This document shows positions 42,305-53,759 of a stretch of 64,000 nucleotides of DNA, piece after piece. Origin of the DNA: Prorocentrum cordatum (lineage: Eukaryota; Sar; Dinophyceae; Prorocentrales; Prorocentraceae); contig CAUYUJ010015727.1 of the NCBI GenBank assembly GCA_963575745.1, positions 806,820 to 870,819 of the forward strand, written 5' to 3'. How positions within the stretch are numbered: the first letter of the stretch is position 1; each line of letters starts with the position of its first letter. The translations under genes were made by a program, and so were the position numbers. The notes beneath the pieces were generated by a model, which worked only from the letters and a program-made list of their open reading frames with translations, was not told where the DNA came from and ran no database searches.

Positions 42305-42492
42305 CCAAGACATGCGACGTCCTGATTCTTTCAGGACGGCGTCCCTTGAAGTCCAGACCCTTTCCCCGGGGCCAATTTTTCATCCCGAGTCGTTTTTGTT
42401 GACGGTCCCGGGGCCCGGCGAGAGCCCCCAGGGGCCGAAAATAACGAAAAACTTGCCGTCCTGATTTCTTTACGACGCGATCATGTCTGGGG
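42305..42492 (+). mobile_element. Short inverted-repeat element M4, copy e
   Basis: From AAGACATGCGACGTCCTGAT to CGACGCGATCATGTCTGGGG. It is very similar to copy a internally (TTCAGGACGGCGTCCCT, CCTTTCCCCGGGGCC). The ends are clear inverted repeats. Confidence 0.8.
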
Positions 42493-42648
42493 AATTCTTC
42501 CATTGACCTTTCCACGCCCTTCGGGCGCCCTGCTACCCGGGCCTTGGACCCCACAGGTGGGCGGGGTGAGGCTATCGGACCCCTATCGGCGATCAGTGGG
42601 GGATCGAGGCGTCCCCCCCGAGCTGATTTTAACCCTTGCACCGTAGGC

Positions 42649-42795
42649 TTAGGTCGGGCATATCCCTGTACAGGCGGATTTAAAAATCAAAAGAGATTAA
42701 AAAATGATCAAAAATAGTAGAAGCATCGCCCCCAAACAATTTTTTTACTATTTTAGAGCACCCCTCCTGTAGGAGGACAAACCCGACTAAACCTA
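42649..42795 (+). mobile_element. Short inverted-repeat element M1, copy D
   Basis: The left end is TTAGGTCGGGCATATCCCTG then TACAGGCGGATT. The right end on the other strand is TTAGGTTTAGTCGGGTTTGT then CCTCCTACAGG. The interior has ATCAAAAATAGT and ATCGCCCCCAAAC. Confidence 0.8.
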
Positions 42796-43679
42796 AGTTG
42801 TCCTTTTGTTTTCGGGTCATACTACGATTCCCCGGTGGCCGTTCGGGGCGATCCGGGCACCCCCGGAACGCCCCCGGAACGCCCTCGGCGAGGCGCAGCT
42901 GCTTGAAGGCACCCAAGGCTTGGAAAGCCGACGAACACGCCCAAAGACCTCGAACCTCGAAGCTTCGATGCCTATTCCCTCCAATCGTTGCCCCTGGCCA
43001 AACCCCTGGGCCGCCCGCCAATCGCGCCCCGGCGCACCGAGATGGCGGCCCTGGTCGGGCGGCAGGGCGTCGGTGGCATCCAGGCCTCCGGCCGCCAAGG
43101 GGGGAGAGCGGGGGAGCCGAGAGGGGCGAGGACGAGGGACGAGGGAGGAGAGAGGAAAATGGAGGGAGGATGAACCCGGCGTCAGCCGTGTATAATGAGT
43201 ATTTACGTGGATCTAAATCATGGTTTTGTCACCGCACGTGTCCGGTCGCTGTCAGCACCCGACCATCAGCCTGAAACCGTGCAAAATAACGCTCCAGAGA
43301 AACACCCGTGCTTCAGCGCAGTATGATCATATATTAAGATGTGCTACTCTAATATATGTGTATATCTGTCTGGTACGAGCTTTCAGGGGCCAGCAAATTG
43401 TTGAAACGACCGCCCCAAGGCGTTTCAAAGGGCCCCTCGCAAGCAAAAGCGGCAGCGGAACACCAGGCAACGCAACATGTGCACAAATGGGTTACCCCAG
43501 ATATCTTTGCTGCCCCCAGGCTCGAGAGAAGGCAATTCATTCTCCTCCCCCTGCCAAACTGGCGCATCATAGCACCTTGCCGTCTGCCACATCGGGCACT
43601 GCCATCTGCAACATCGGGCCCTCGTCCACCGGGTCCCGGAGAACTGTCTGCTCGCAACCGCGGCTTCGGTCGCTCAGAA
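42796..43679. other. Non-coding spacer
   Basis: No recognisable gene. GGAACGCCCCCGGAACGCCC near 42860 is a small direct repeat. Purine-rich sequence lies at 43090-43170. Confidence 0.4.
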
Positions 43680-44096
43680 CTAGAAGCCGACCTCGGTCAA
43701 AATGCCCGATGCAGACCTGATCCCGATCATCTTCTTCGCGTCCGTCGCCAGCTCCGCTGGCGCATCCTCTGTCTCCGTCGCCTCGGTCTTCCGCTGGGTT
43801 CTGACGTCGCGGAAGCTTCGCTCGACCGCGTTTTGTGTCTGCGCCGCATCGTTTTCCAACTGCGTGGCGGCGTCGCGGACATTTCGTGTGCCCGCACCCC
43901 CGCACGGTTGGGGGCTGTCATCCTGCGCCCGTGCTGCATCGCCATCGTATTGGACGGCGACGATGCGGGAACTCCGTTCCTCGGCGCGCCGCGCCATCGC
44001 CATGGCTGCCTCCGCCCAAGCGTATATGTCACGCTCCGCGGGGAACCCCGTACCTGCGTACGGGCTAGACATCGTGGCTGCAAATCTCGCTGCCAT
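43680..44096 (-). CDS. Doubtful hypothetical protein, 138 residues
   Basis: ATG at 44094-44096 with an in-frame TGA six codons upstream, ending in TAG at 43680-43682. The product is rich in Ala, Arg, Glu, Asp and Gln, with a likely helical, charged stretch (DAATQLENDAAQTQNAVERS, about residues 80-120). It has no hydrophobic segment, signal peptide or known domain. In favour of coding: the composition is varied and soluble-looking while the opposite strand reads hydrophobic, as antisense frames of genes often do. Against: the opposite strand is equally open, and no spliced leader or poly(A) trace is nearby. It may be an exon, a retrogene or chance. Confidence 0.28.
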   Translation of the reverse strand: MAARFAATMSSPYAGTGFPAERDIYAWAEAAMAMARRAEERSSRIVAVQYDGDAARAQDDSPQPCGGAGTRNVRDAATQLENDAAQTQNAVERSFRDVRTQRKTEATETEDAPAELATDAKKMIGIRSASGILTEVGF

Positions 44097-44124
44097 GCAA
44101 GGTGCGGCCTGTCACTGGCGCTCC

Positions 44125-44300
44125 GCACTGTGAAACGTCACCGATGCTCTGCACGGCACCGCCGTGTGTCTTCTGCCCTGACTTCCAGGCGCAGCCGCGT
44201 CACCCATGCGCAAAGGCCTAAGCCACCGACGGTCCGCACAACACCGCTGTAGGCTTGATGCCGTGACTTCGAAGCGCAGCAGTCCGTAGACCCGTGGATC
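44125..44300. repeat. Diverged tandem pair of about 90 bases
   Basis: On the minus strand two blocks share AAGTCA-GGCA, ACA-CGGTG and GTGC-GA-C-TCGGTG patterns, upstream of the doubtful ORF at 43680-44096. The similarity is moderate. Confidence 0.45.
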
Positions 44301-45657
44301 GAACCAGCTTCACTGAAGCTCCGCTACCAATGTTGAAGTACAGCGTTTTCCCTCACAAGCGCGCGAAATGCCAAATGGGCCCTCCCCGACGCGGTCAGAA
44401 GCCCCTGTAAGAGCCAAGACTGCGGCGGGGGAGAGGCAGGAAAGAATGCCAGTGCCTATCATCAACAAAGAGAAAGTGTCCTTGCGGACAAACTGTGGGG
44501 AAATGCAGTCGAGGAGGTGAGCAGGGGCAACCGGATATTTGGGAGGATGGGTCAGAAACTGCCATCGAGGCTGGAAGATGCAGCCCGTGCAACCTGTGCA
44601 CTGTCCATCCATGGCGGCTGCTGCGATGCACTTCCGCGGGCACGGATCGCCTGAGGGCGATCGCTCTGAAGAGGCGCTCTTGCCAGACTTGAGACACAAC
44701 GTCAAAGCTGACCCGACACACCGGATCGAGCATCTTGAGCGCTACCTTATCACCCTCCCCCTTTTGAGCACGCTCCGAAAACTCTGCTGTGCTTGTCTCT
44801 CGCTTTGCCTCCTCCTACCTGTCCTCCGCCTCCTGCTGAAGTTCATGGAAGGGCGGCGGAAGATGGCGGCGAAACCTGGACCAACTCAGGGCCTGAAATG
44901 GCTGACGATTGCGAGTGTCGCAGAGGGAATCGAGAGGGGGGCTCAATTCCGAATCAGGGGAGGGAGGCAAAGCCAGCGCTCCCTGATGTCAACACGAATT
45001 TGATTAGGGTACCGCGGGGAGCTCCAACCTGACCCCAAGTCAGGCAGAACACAAACTGCAACCGTCCCGATGTAACTCGGAATGCATTCTCCATATCCAT
45101 TTTTATTGGATCGCCCAATGCATAAACCACAATCGCGTCCGCATCAGCCATCTGCACACGGATGGCCAACGCAATGCTCATGCGCAAACGGCACAGAGAT
45201 GATCGGTATGCGAGACGCGTCCGCTACGCTCTGCCATCTGGCCGAGGTACATACACGCAATACCTGAATATTGTCCCACAAACGTGCTGCAACGCAATGC
45301 TGATTAGCCCGGTGGTCATGGCGATGCAGACGAAAACCAGGAATCATCGCGGAATCATCCCTTCACTGCTCACCTTCTTGCCTCTGCTGCTGCCTCTGCT
45401 GCTGCAGCTGTTGCTCCGCCCGCGGAAGGCCCTCCTCGCCACCCTCCCCATGATGAGCGGAGCCTGAGAGCTCCTGCGGGTCGACTACCCAAGGCATCCC
45501 CATGGGCTCGGCGAAGTCGCCCTCGGTCGGGGAGGGGGCGGGTGGGCCCGGGCCGTCCTCCGAGAGACTGGGTGGCATCCTCCTCCTCCTCCTCCTGGGA
45601 CCGTCGGCAGCCAGCCTGTGTATGGGCTGCAAGCCAAGCTCCGTCGGCAGCACCTTC
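44301..45657. other. No gene assigned; one varied minus frame at 44954-45187
   Basis: The minus frame 44954-45187 (77 codons) reads a varied sequence (ADADAIVVYALGDPIKMDME) without repeats, which could be an exon fragment. Nothing around it supports a full gene. The rest shows only short frames. Confidence 0.25.
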
Positions 45658-45795
45658 TCCTCCTCCTCCTCCTCCTCCTCCTCCTCCTCCTCCTCCTCCT
45701 CTCCCTCCTCCTCCTCTCCCTCCTCCTCCTCCCCTTTCTTTTTCTCCCTGCTCCCCTCCTTTTTCTCCTCCCCGCTCCTCCTCCTCCTCCTCCTG
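45658..45795 (+). repeat. TCC pyrimidine tract
   Basis: About 138 bases of TCC with TTTC interruptions. A shorter TCC run precedes it at 45578-45596. Confidence 0.93.
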
Positions 45796-46437
45796 GTTCC
45801 TCGGGGTCCTGGCCCCTCCTGGCCCTGCCCCCCCGTCCTCCTTGTGGGCCACTCCTCGTGGGCCACTCCTCCCCGTCGCCGCCCCCGACGCGTCGGCGGG
45901 GCGGGCCGGGCGTCTCGCACGAGCCACTGCATCTCGGCGGAGGGTGCGGTCTTCAGCGCGGGAGCTCTCGCCGCAGCGCCGCAGCACACTCGCCGCAGCA
46001 GGTCCGTGGCAGGTGCCAACCCTTGAGCACGGGCGTCTCTCGTCCAGAGGGGGCTCTCGCCACGGCGCCGCGCACGCGTGGATGACCCACTCTTCCTGCC
46101 GACAGGGGGCTCTCGCCGTGCGCGCCGCGCGCGCACTCGTGCTAAACGTGCGCAGCAAGCACGAGCGTGGAACACCTGTGGCTTTCAAGGTGGGTCGCTC
46201 GTCTCAGCGCCGCGCACGCTCGTCTGGAAAGCTCGTCTCGGTTATACGGGTTGAGGGCGGTTGCTTTGCACACTGGGGCTCTCGCTTGAGGCATCAGCAT
46301 ACGCAGCAACTGCACGGGTGGAGGCCAATTCCTCTTCATGATGGAGCTCCTGCGTGAGAGCTCCTCGAGCTTCACTGCCAGGAGTGTGCCCTGGTGCACC
46401 GGCTACACGGACGGGGGGCGGCCCTTCTTCGGAGATC
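45796..46437. other. Non-coding; diverged CTCTCGCCGCGCGC repeats
   Basis: Phrases GGGGCTCTCGCC and GCGCCGCGCACGC recur four or five times between 45960 and 46280, about 75-85 bases apart, with a related pair at 51770-51900. No gene is recognised. Confidence 0.45.
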
Positions 46438-46644
46438 TCGGCGGCGAGCGAGGGGGGGGAAGTGAGAAGGGGCAGGCCTTCTCATGAGGCTCGGAAGCCA
46501 CCCAGCCCTCTGAGAGGTTTTCCCCGCCTTTCCCGACGACGCAGAAAACTTCTCAGAAGGCGCGAGGGGCTTCCAAGAAGTCCCGACGCCTTGTGAGGTG
46601 GCCTTCTCGATGTATCACTTCCTCCCCTCGCTCGCAGGCGAGGT
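46438..46644 (+). mobile_element. Short inverted-repeat element M3, copy 5
   Basis: The left arm is TCGGCGGCGAGCGAGGGG then GAAGTGAGAAGGGGCAGGCC. The right arm is GGCCTTCTCGATGTATCACT then TCCTCCCCTCGCTCGCAGG. The arms are about 45 bp, imperfect. The interior has AACTTCTCAGAAGGCGCG. Confidence 0.78.
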
Positions 46645-46890
46645 TCTCGCTGGCCACCTCGCAGGAGTGCGTGTTCATACCTTTTCGCATTCCTGTTTAC
46701 TCGCCCAAAGGACGCAGTCCAGCTCGTTTTCCGAACAAGGCTGTCGCCTGAGTGGAAGGCCCGTAGGGTGCTGGTCCTTCAAGGGGGGTACCTTTTGCAG
46801 TGAAAAGAAGACAGGCTTGTAGAGACTTGGGCGCAGGGTACTTGGGTCGGGAAGGCGTCTTTCTTGCAGCATCGCTGATGCATCTTGGGC

Positions 46891-47069
46891 TTCCTCTTCC
46901 TTCTACTTCTCCTGCTCCTCCTCCTCCTCCCTCTCCTCCCTTGCTCTCTCCTCCTTCTTCCTTCTCCCTTCCTCCTTCCCCCTTCCCCCTTCCTCATCCC
47001 TCCTTCCTCTGTACTTCTCCCTCGCCCTCCTCCTCCTCCTCCTCCTCCTCCTCCTCCTCCTCCTCCTCC
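46891..47069 (+). repeat. TCC/TTCC pyrimidine tract
   Basis: About 180 pyrimidine-rich bases ending in a run of TCC (47025-47069). Confidence 0.92.
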
Positions 47070-47566
47070 CTGGTCGGGGTGAAGGGGGGGCTGCTCAGCC
47101 CGTCCTCCGGGGGCGGGGTGGGGAGGGCAGGCGGAGGACGCTCTCTTTCTCCTCCTTGTCCTCCTCCTACTCCTCCTGCGAGCGCCGCATCCGACCAGCT
47201 TCATGCGCGAACGAACGTCGGTCGAAGCGTTCAGCGGAGCGCCTGTCGAACGGGGAGGTTAAGCTCACCCGCCTCCAAGAGACGCAAGGAAGCAAATTGC
47301 GCATCCTTCGCCTTGCGCGTAGCACAGATCCGTCACCGTGCTTGCGAGGCACGAGTTGGAGTGTCCTCAAGTCATTTGCTCAATCTCTTGAGCCTTAATC
47401 CGCAATCCTTAAGATCTTGTGAGGGGCACGGGCCCCAAATTCTCAAATCTCTGGGGCCCCTGGAGCGTCCAGGGCATTTTCCCGAATCACTTGCTCGGAC
47501 CCAAGAGGCCCAGCGACGAGCCAAGAGGCCTCAGACCGGCGGTGAAGGAAAACACGTAATGGACAT
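47070..47566. other. Non-coding spacer
   Basis: No gene is recognised; only short frames. Confidence 0.35.
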
Positions 47567-47673
47567 GCCCCCTCGCCCCAATGATCAAAGTTGGCACGCG
47601 TGGGGGAGACTGCGGTCGAAGTGCAACTCATCAGAGTCACCGGCAATTTTGATCACTGGGGGGAGGGGAGGGC
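47567..47673 (+). mobile_element. Short inverted-repeat element M9, copy b
   Basis: The left arm is CCCCCTCGCCCCAATGATCA then AAGTTGGC. The right arm is GGCAATTTTGATCACTGGGG followed by a G-rich end. The loop has GACTGCGGTCGAAGTGCAAC. Its partner is at 37791-37900. Confidence 0.75.
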
Positions 47674-48669
47674 ACTAACAAACGAATCTGGCACGAGAAC
47701 TCGCTATTTCTCGCCGAGGCCTGCACAAGCAAGGGACGGTGGCGGGATGAGCTCAAGGCCAGTAGATGAGACGACGTCCTGTAGTCTCTCCGAATGCCTT
47801 CTCGGGTGTGGACATAACTCCCTTTAGAAAAATGCCCTGTAGTGAAAGTTGCCAAGGGCACTCCACGTGCGCAAAGCACCGCGTTCCGAAAGGACCTGGG
47901 CGCAATGGCTGACCGACGCCCAAAAACAGCTGAATGCATCTGGCGAGATGCACGTCGATTAGTGAAAACGACTGAGGACTGCACCGGTACTCTTGAATGC
48001 CGATGTCGAGTGAACCGGTGCAGATTTCCTCAGCCGACTTGTCTGGGTGGGGGGGTCCTTCGTGCTCGACGCCCACTGGTGGCGTCTGAAGGCGACTCCA
48101 CACACACACACAAACTCGAAGCAGGGGGCTCCGGCGCCGCCCTCGCGAAGCTTCCTGGCGAGCCCCAGCGCAGCTCGGCGGGCGGGGTCCCAATCGGGAC
48201 TCCTGCGCCTGTGCCACCCTGGAAACCCTGGAACAATTATGCAATTCTCGCGCGCGGTCCGTCTCCCCGCGCCCCTCAACCTCGATGTTCGCGCGGGGCG
48301 CCGCGCGATCCGATTTGTCCGCCGTCGGCTGCGGCTGACTCGACATTGATACCGGGCCGGGGGGGGGGACAAAATTTGAAACAACAAAAATACATGTCCT
48401 GCGGGGTGTAGGGCCTTCCTCCGGGTTCCTGAGGATTTCCTCGGATTTCTGGACGATTTCCCCAGCAACCCCAAAGGCTTCATGGCAATTCTCCCAGCGT
48501 TCCTGAACATGTCTTCAGCAACCCTGAGGATTTCATCACTAAGGAAGAAGTCCCAGCGATATACTGAGACATCCTAGTGATTTCCTCAGGGGACGTCAGG
48601 GTGTCGTAATATCCCGAAGGATGTGTGCGAAAGCACACCACAAAACCCCCGCTGATGCGACGCAGCTTC
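47674..48669. other. Non-coding; diverged CCTGAGGATTTCC repeats near 48420-48600
   Basis: GTTCCTGAGGATTTCCTCGG, CCCTGAGGATTTCATC and GTGATTTCCTCAGG form a loose repeat. No gene is recognised. Confidence 0.4.
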
Positions 48670-49120
48670 TCCGCGCGAGACTCCCGCAAGCGCACGCGCG
48701 CCTAGTCGCGCAGCAAGCGCAGCCCTAGTCGCTGAGCGAGGCCCCCCGCCAGTCGCGAGGAGATACCCACTCCACTACGACGCAGCTGCGCCATTCCTGC
48801 GTGCAGTCGGGGTTGATTGGAACGGACGCGCGAGGGGACACAAGACCCTCCCAGGGGCTACATTGCCATGGGGATGTAGGGGTATAAAGCCGCGAACAAT
48901 AGGGCGCAACGGTACCCCTTGACTTGGCAGGGCCGACCTACCAATCCTCGACTGCAAGGCCTCCGCTCGCGCGCGCAGTGCTCCGTCGCGCAGCGGGGCG
49001 CCAGCCCGGTCGCGGAGCGAGGCCCCCCCTCCAATCGCAGAGCGAGCCCCCCGCGCCCCTGCGCAGTCCCCGGTCGCGCGGCAGGGCGCCACCCCGGTCG
49101 AGGAGCGAGACGCCGAACCA
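48670..49120 (+). repeat. GC-rich repeat of about 30 bases
   Basis: Variants of GGTCGCGGAGCGAGGCCCCC recur every 28-35 bases, in blocks at 48685-48765 and 48960-49115. Confidence 0.6.
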
Positions 49121-49639
49121 GCAGCCGCGTATCCAACGCACGACGTCCTCGCCCCTTTGTTGGAGAGGGCCCCCAAAAAGGCTCCCCAGACGCCCCCAGG
49201 AGACCCCGGAGGATCCCAAGAGGCCCCAACAAGCATGTTTCCAACAGGCTCCCGAGAGGCATCCCAGGAGGCCCCTATACGCATCCAAGGGGCCTCTGAC
49301 CCACATCCCAAGCACGGAGGCGGGATGGGCCGAAAGGGGCTGGCTTGCCACACGGGCGTAGGGCGTCCCAAACTCTGCATTGCCCGAAAGGGTTCCCGGT
49401 AGCGTCTCGGGCGAATGTGAAGTGGCCCTGGGACACACACATACACACAAATAACAGAATTCCCCTATACTTTCATCTATTTTCTGGGTTTCTGTCTCCC
49501 CCCCACTTCCCATATTTTCCAATATTTTCGTGGAAATCGACGATTAATTGTGCCTGTGTGTTTTTTCCTTCCTGATAATGCGCCAGGCACCCGGAAGGGC
49601 GCAGAAACATGATCCCCCACCACCTTGTCGCCACACATC

Positions 49640-50180
49640 GACTGCGCAATGCCCAGATCTTCGGCCTTCCCGCTCCATATGGGCCCTAAGATTGCCTCCA
49701 AGACGGCCAAGAGGGCCTCCAAGAAGAAAGCCCAAGATGGCCCGAAAACGTCTCCAAGACGTGCCGAAATGCCCCGAAGATGCCCCAAGATGGCCCCAAG
49801 ACCGCTCAAGAGGATGCTGGCGTTTGCTCATTTTCGGCCTTCAGACGGCCCAGAGGCCCCGAGAGCGCCCAAGAGGCCTCCGAGATTGTTCCCTGACGGT
49901 TGGGCCCCAAGAGGACCCCAAGACGGTCCAGGAGAACGCCAAGAAGCCCAAGATGATCTCTAAGACTGCTCTGAAGCGCTCCAAGAGGGCCTCTAGTCGG
50001 CCCAGAGAGACCAAAACGGCGTCCTACGGCGTCAGATGGGCTAGGAACGCTCTCAGACGGCCAAGGAGACTTCCAAGGAATCTCCAAAAGCCTCCAGGTG
50101 GCTGAAGGAAGCCCCCAAGAGGTCTCTCAGAGGCCCCGGGGAAGCTCCCAGTAGGCCCCATGAGTGCCCCTATCAGACTC
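49640..50180 (+). repeat. CCAAGAGG-rich degenerate repeat R8, block 2
   Basis: Dense CTCCAAGACG and GCCCCAAGATGGCC words, and an island GCGTTTGCTCATTTTCGGCC equivalent to that in block 1. Confidence 0.7.
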
Positions 50181-50687
50181 CCAAGAGGCCTCCTCCTCTT
50201 TCTTCTCTCCTCCTCTTTTTCTTTCTCCCCCACGTCTTCCCCAAAGGGTTTCCACAACGGCTGGCAGACCGTGGTGTTTCAACCCCCTCGGGAACGAATC
50301 AACCACTTGACAGACACTTGCCTCCGCAGTTGCCCCAGCACGAGGAAGACGAGCAGGAGGAGGACAAGCGGCGGCAGCAGCAGCAGCAGCGGAGCACATC
50401 GTCCGATGGCTTCGCCGAGCCCTGGCCGCAACGATCGGCCACGTGGGCGCTTCCAAGAGGCAGGGGGGGCGGCGGTGCTTCGCCGCAGGCGTCTCCGATC
50501 CGCCGCCCCCCATGTCGGCTTGCCACGGGGGCGCACAACGTGCCCCCTGTGTGGGCTTACCTCTTCGCCCACTCAAAGCTTGTAAAGAACTGCGGCCTTC
50601 TGCATAATTAATGCGCTGGCCACTCGGAAACGGTGGGCCTGTTTTCCACAATCACCACCACAAGTTGGAGGGGGAGGGGGTCCTGCT

Positions 50688-50762
50688 CCTCCTCCTCCTC
50701 CTCCACCTCCTCCTCCTTCTCCCCCTCCTCCTCTTCGTCCTCCTCCTCGTCCTCCACCTCCT
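50688..50762 (+). repeat. TCC pyrimidine tract
   Basis: TCC repeats with GTCC and CACC interruptions. Confidence 0.9.
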
Positions 50763-50799
50763 TCCCCCCTCCAACTTGTGCTGGTGGTGGAAACAAGCC

Positions 50800-51660
50800 C
50801 ACCAGGAAAGACCCGACTGTCCAGCTCATCGGTCTTCCAGGTCGTCGGTCTTCCAGCTCCAGACGACCCTGCAGTGGCCTCCAGAGCGCCCCATAAAGGA
50901 CCCATGAACCCTCCAGGTCTTCGGGCTTCCCGCTCAAAGACGGCTGAGATGGCCGCAGCTGGCCTCAAAGAAGCCTCCTCCAAGACAGACGGCCCCAAGT
51001 GCTCCCCAGATGGCCCCAAGATGGCCCTGTAGGCCCCCAAGAAGTCTCTGAGAGAGCCTCTGGGACAGCCCGAATTAATCTCTCGTCCTCTTCTTCCTTT
51101 CTCTCCCGAGGGCGCCTCACTTTTCGTTGTCCCATCAAAGCGGATCCCTATCGGGTCTCGGCCGATCCCGCCGGCCACCCGAAAAATGTACCCGGATTCG
51201 TCTCCGAACGGATTACCAGCCCAAGATGGTCTCAAAATGGTTTTCAAGTTTGCCCAGGGCGGTCCGATATGGCATCAAAGACGGCCCAAGGAGGTTCCAA
51301 GACGCCTCGAAGATGACCACGATGGCCTCCGAGTCGGCCCAAGAGGACTCCAAGACGACCCGCGACGCCCTCCGAACGGCCAGAAAGGCCCCGAAGACTC
51401 CCCAAGAGGTCTCCAAGAGGACCTCCAATGATTTTACTTTGACTGTTCAAGAACTTGCGCCTCCTCGCCATTTCGGGCTTCTGGCATCGGAAGACGGCCC
51501 CAGAGGCTTTCAAGAAGGCCCCACGAGGGAGACACGGCCTCCAAGAGCCAAGAGGCCCCAACGAGGTCCCAACGAGGCCCCAACGAGGCCCCCAAGAGGC
51601 CCCATGAGTCCCCCAGACGCCGTCAAGAGGCGCCCGGAAGACCCCAAGAGGCCTCCTTTT
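50800..51660 (+). repeat. CCAAGAGG-rich degenerate repeat R8, block 3
   Basis: Continues the pattern of the block at 49640-50180 after a gap; includes CTTGCGCCTCCTCGCCATTT at about 51455, the counterpart of the island in the other blocks. Confidence 0.65.
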
Positions 51661-51669
51661 CCCGTTGTT

Positions 51670-51742
51670 CCTCCTCCCCCTCCTCCTCCTCCTTCTCGTC
51701 CCTCTCCTCCTCCTCCTCCTCCTTCTCCTCCTCCTCCTCCTC
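51670..51742 (+). repeat. TCC pyrimidine tract
   Basis: TCC repeats with TTC interruptions at the end of R8 block 3. Confidence 0.92.
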
Positions 51743-51769
51743 GTTCAGCAGCTTCACGGATGGAGGGCG

Positions 51770-52544
51770 GGTCGTTCTCAAAATGTAGCTCTCGCCTTAG
51801 CGCCGCGCGCATGCGTCCGAAAATTTGCAACCGCTTCAAGGACGGATGGATGCTTCTGTTCAAAATGTGGTTCTCGCCTGCGCGCCGCGCACATCCGTAT
51901 TAAGCGCCTGCAACAAATTCAAGCGTTCGTGTGGTCGAATTCCCAGGGATGGTCCTGACACGATTTACAATTGTCAGGACGGAACGATCATGTGGATTCG
52001 CGGTGTTGAAGTCCCAAGAATATTGTCTTGGGACGATTTAGGACTGACCGGGCGCAACAATCATGTTGCTCCGCGGCGTTGAAGTCGCAAGAGCGGGTTT
52101 TGGCACGATTGAGGATGGACCGACGGTTGTCATCCAATGGTTCACTGCCCACAACGCAGATACATCATCTAAAAACTGATGAAATGGACGTTCGGATGGA
52201 GAACCTATAGCAACATCGTTGATGCGTCTTGGGTTGGCACTGGTCCTCCTCGTCCTTCCTCCCACACGGGTTTACACAATGGCTGGGGAAACGAGTCGCC
52301 CGATAGCTTGGCAAGATTTCGGCCCAACGGTTTGCCACATAGCGAGGAGAACAGTTATTGTGTTTGGAGGAAGGGGTTGGGAGGATGATGGGCATGAGCA
52401 AGAGCATCAGGCTGCAATGAACCATACCTTTGGCGTCCTACGGGTAACAATCAGAAGGGGGGGGGCCAAACGGTCATTCACTGTCCCTGGGTGCGTGGCT
52501 GAAGTTGGATTCCGCGATGCGGATTCTGGTTGAATTCTCACGGC
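51770..52544. other. Non-coding; two short tandem pairs
   Basis: TTCAAAATGTGGTTCTCGCC occurs with its variant near 51778 and 51859. GGGACGATTTAGGACTGACC-type units of about 71 bases lie at 51950-52110. No gene is recognised. Confidence 0.45.
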
Positions 52545-53759
52545 AGAAGAATAATTATACTTGATCCCCGCCCTCAGGTGACCGTTGTGTTTTTTTCAAT
52601 TGAAGTGCCCTTCTCAAGGTTCGCACCCTGTTTTTACCTTACAGAAAACCTCTAAAGTCAAACTGCGTTTTGGCCCCCCGAACTACTACAACAACGGCTC
52701 CCGTCAGGTATGTCCTTGCAACTTATTGCCAAATCACGCTCTCGCGCGAGATTTCCTCACACATTATTCAGGACTCGCGCTCTCGCGTGGGACTTCCTCG
52801 CAATTAATTCAGACGCCGCGCCCTCGACATTCAGGAGTCACGCTCTGGCTGTGGATTTCCTCACGATTGATTTGGGAATCGAGCTGTCGCTCGAGACCTC
52901 CTCGCGATTCATGCAGCACGCACGCTTCAGCAACCCGCCCGCTTGACCTGGCCGCCTGGGCCCTCCTTCCTGGCCCGCCTGGTAAGGCCTACCCGTCCGA
53001 TCGGCCCGTCTGGTTCAGCCACGTGTTGTCTGCTCCTAGCTCCCCTCCTCCTGGTCTCTGTCGTGCTCCATCCACCTCCCTCCCCCTTGTCTCTTCCTTC
53101 CATCCGTCCTCCCTTCCCCTGCCCCAAAGGCTGTACGAAATACACGTTGCAAGTAAGAAACATATCCCCCCATGGGGCACAATCGAAAATCAAGAGGGCG
53201 GGTATCGAGGGTTCAGGATATACGTGTTGAGTGGCACGCGAGCAGGTAAGAATGAACAGTCTTAACGTTACGGTGAATGTTGTTGTTGATGCGTTCCCAC
53301 TACAGAAAATAATTATTGTTGATCCCCCCTCCGGTGACCATTGTGTTTTTTCAATTTAAGTGCTTCCCCCGGGGCCCGCACATGGTTTTCTATCAAGGAA
53401 ACACACACACAAATCACACTGCGTTGTTGGCTCCCGGATTGCAGCACCAACGACTCCCGCCCGAAACTTCCTCACAATTTAGCCCGGACCCCCGCTCCCG
53501 CCTGAGACGTCCTCGCATTTTACTGAAGAGTCGCGCTCTCGCTTGGGACCGCCAGACAATTTATTCAAGAATCGCTCTCTCGGTGTTCTGGAGTCGCGCT
53601 CTCGGTGGAGACTCGCCTGCAATTTACATAAGATTCGAGCTCTTGCATTGGAACTCCCCGCAATTGACTCAACCGCCGCCACCCGACGCTCAGGTACCCA
53701 GGAGTCGCGCTCACGCTAAGGACTCGCTCGCAGCGTACTTAGGCATCAGGATCTTGCTG

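Noticed and set aside
46790-46825. Possible sixth M1 copy (GGGGGGTACCTTTTGCAGTG then AAAAGAAGACAGG)
   Set aside because: The resemblance to the left part of M1 copy C is short and no right end is found.
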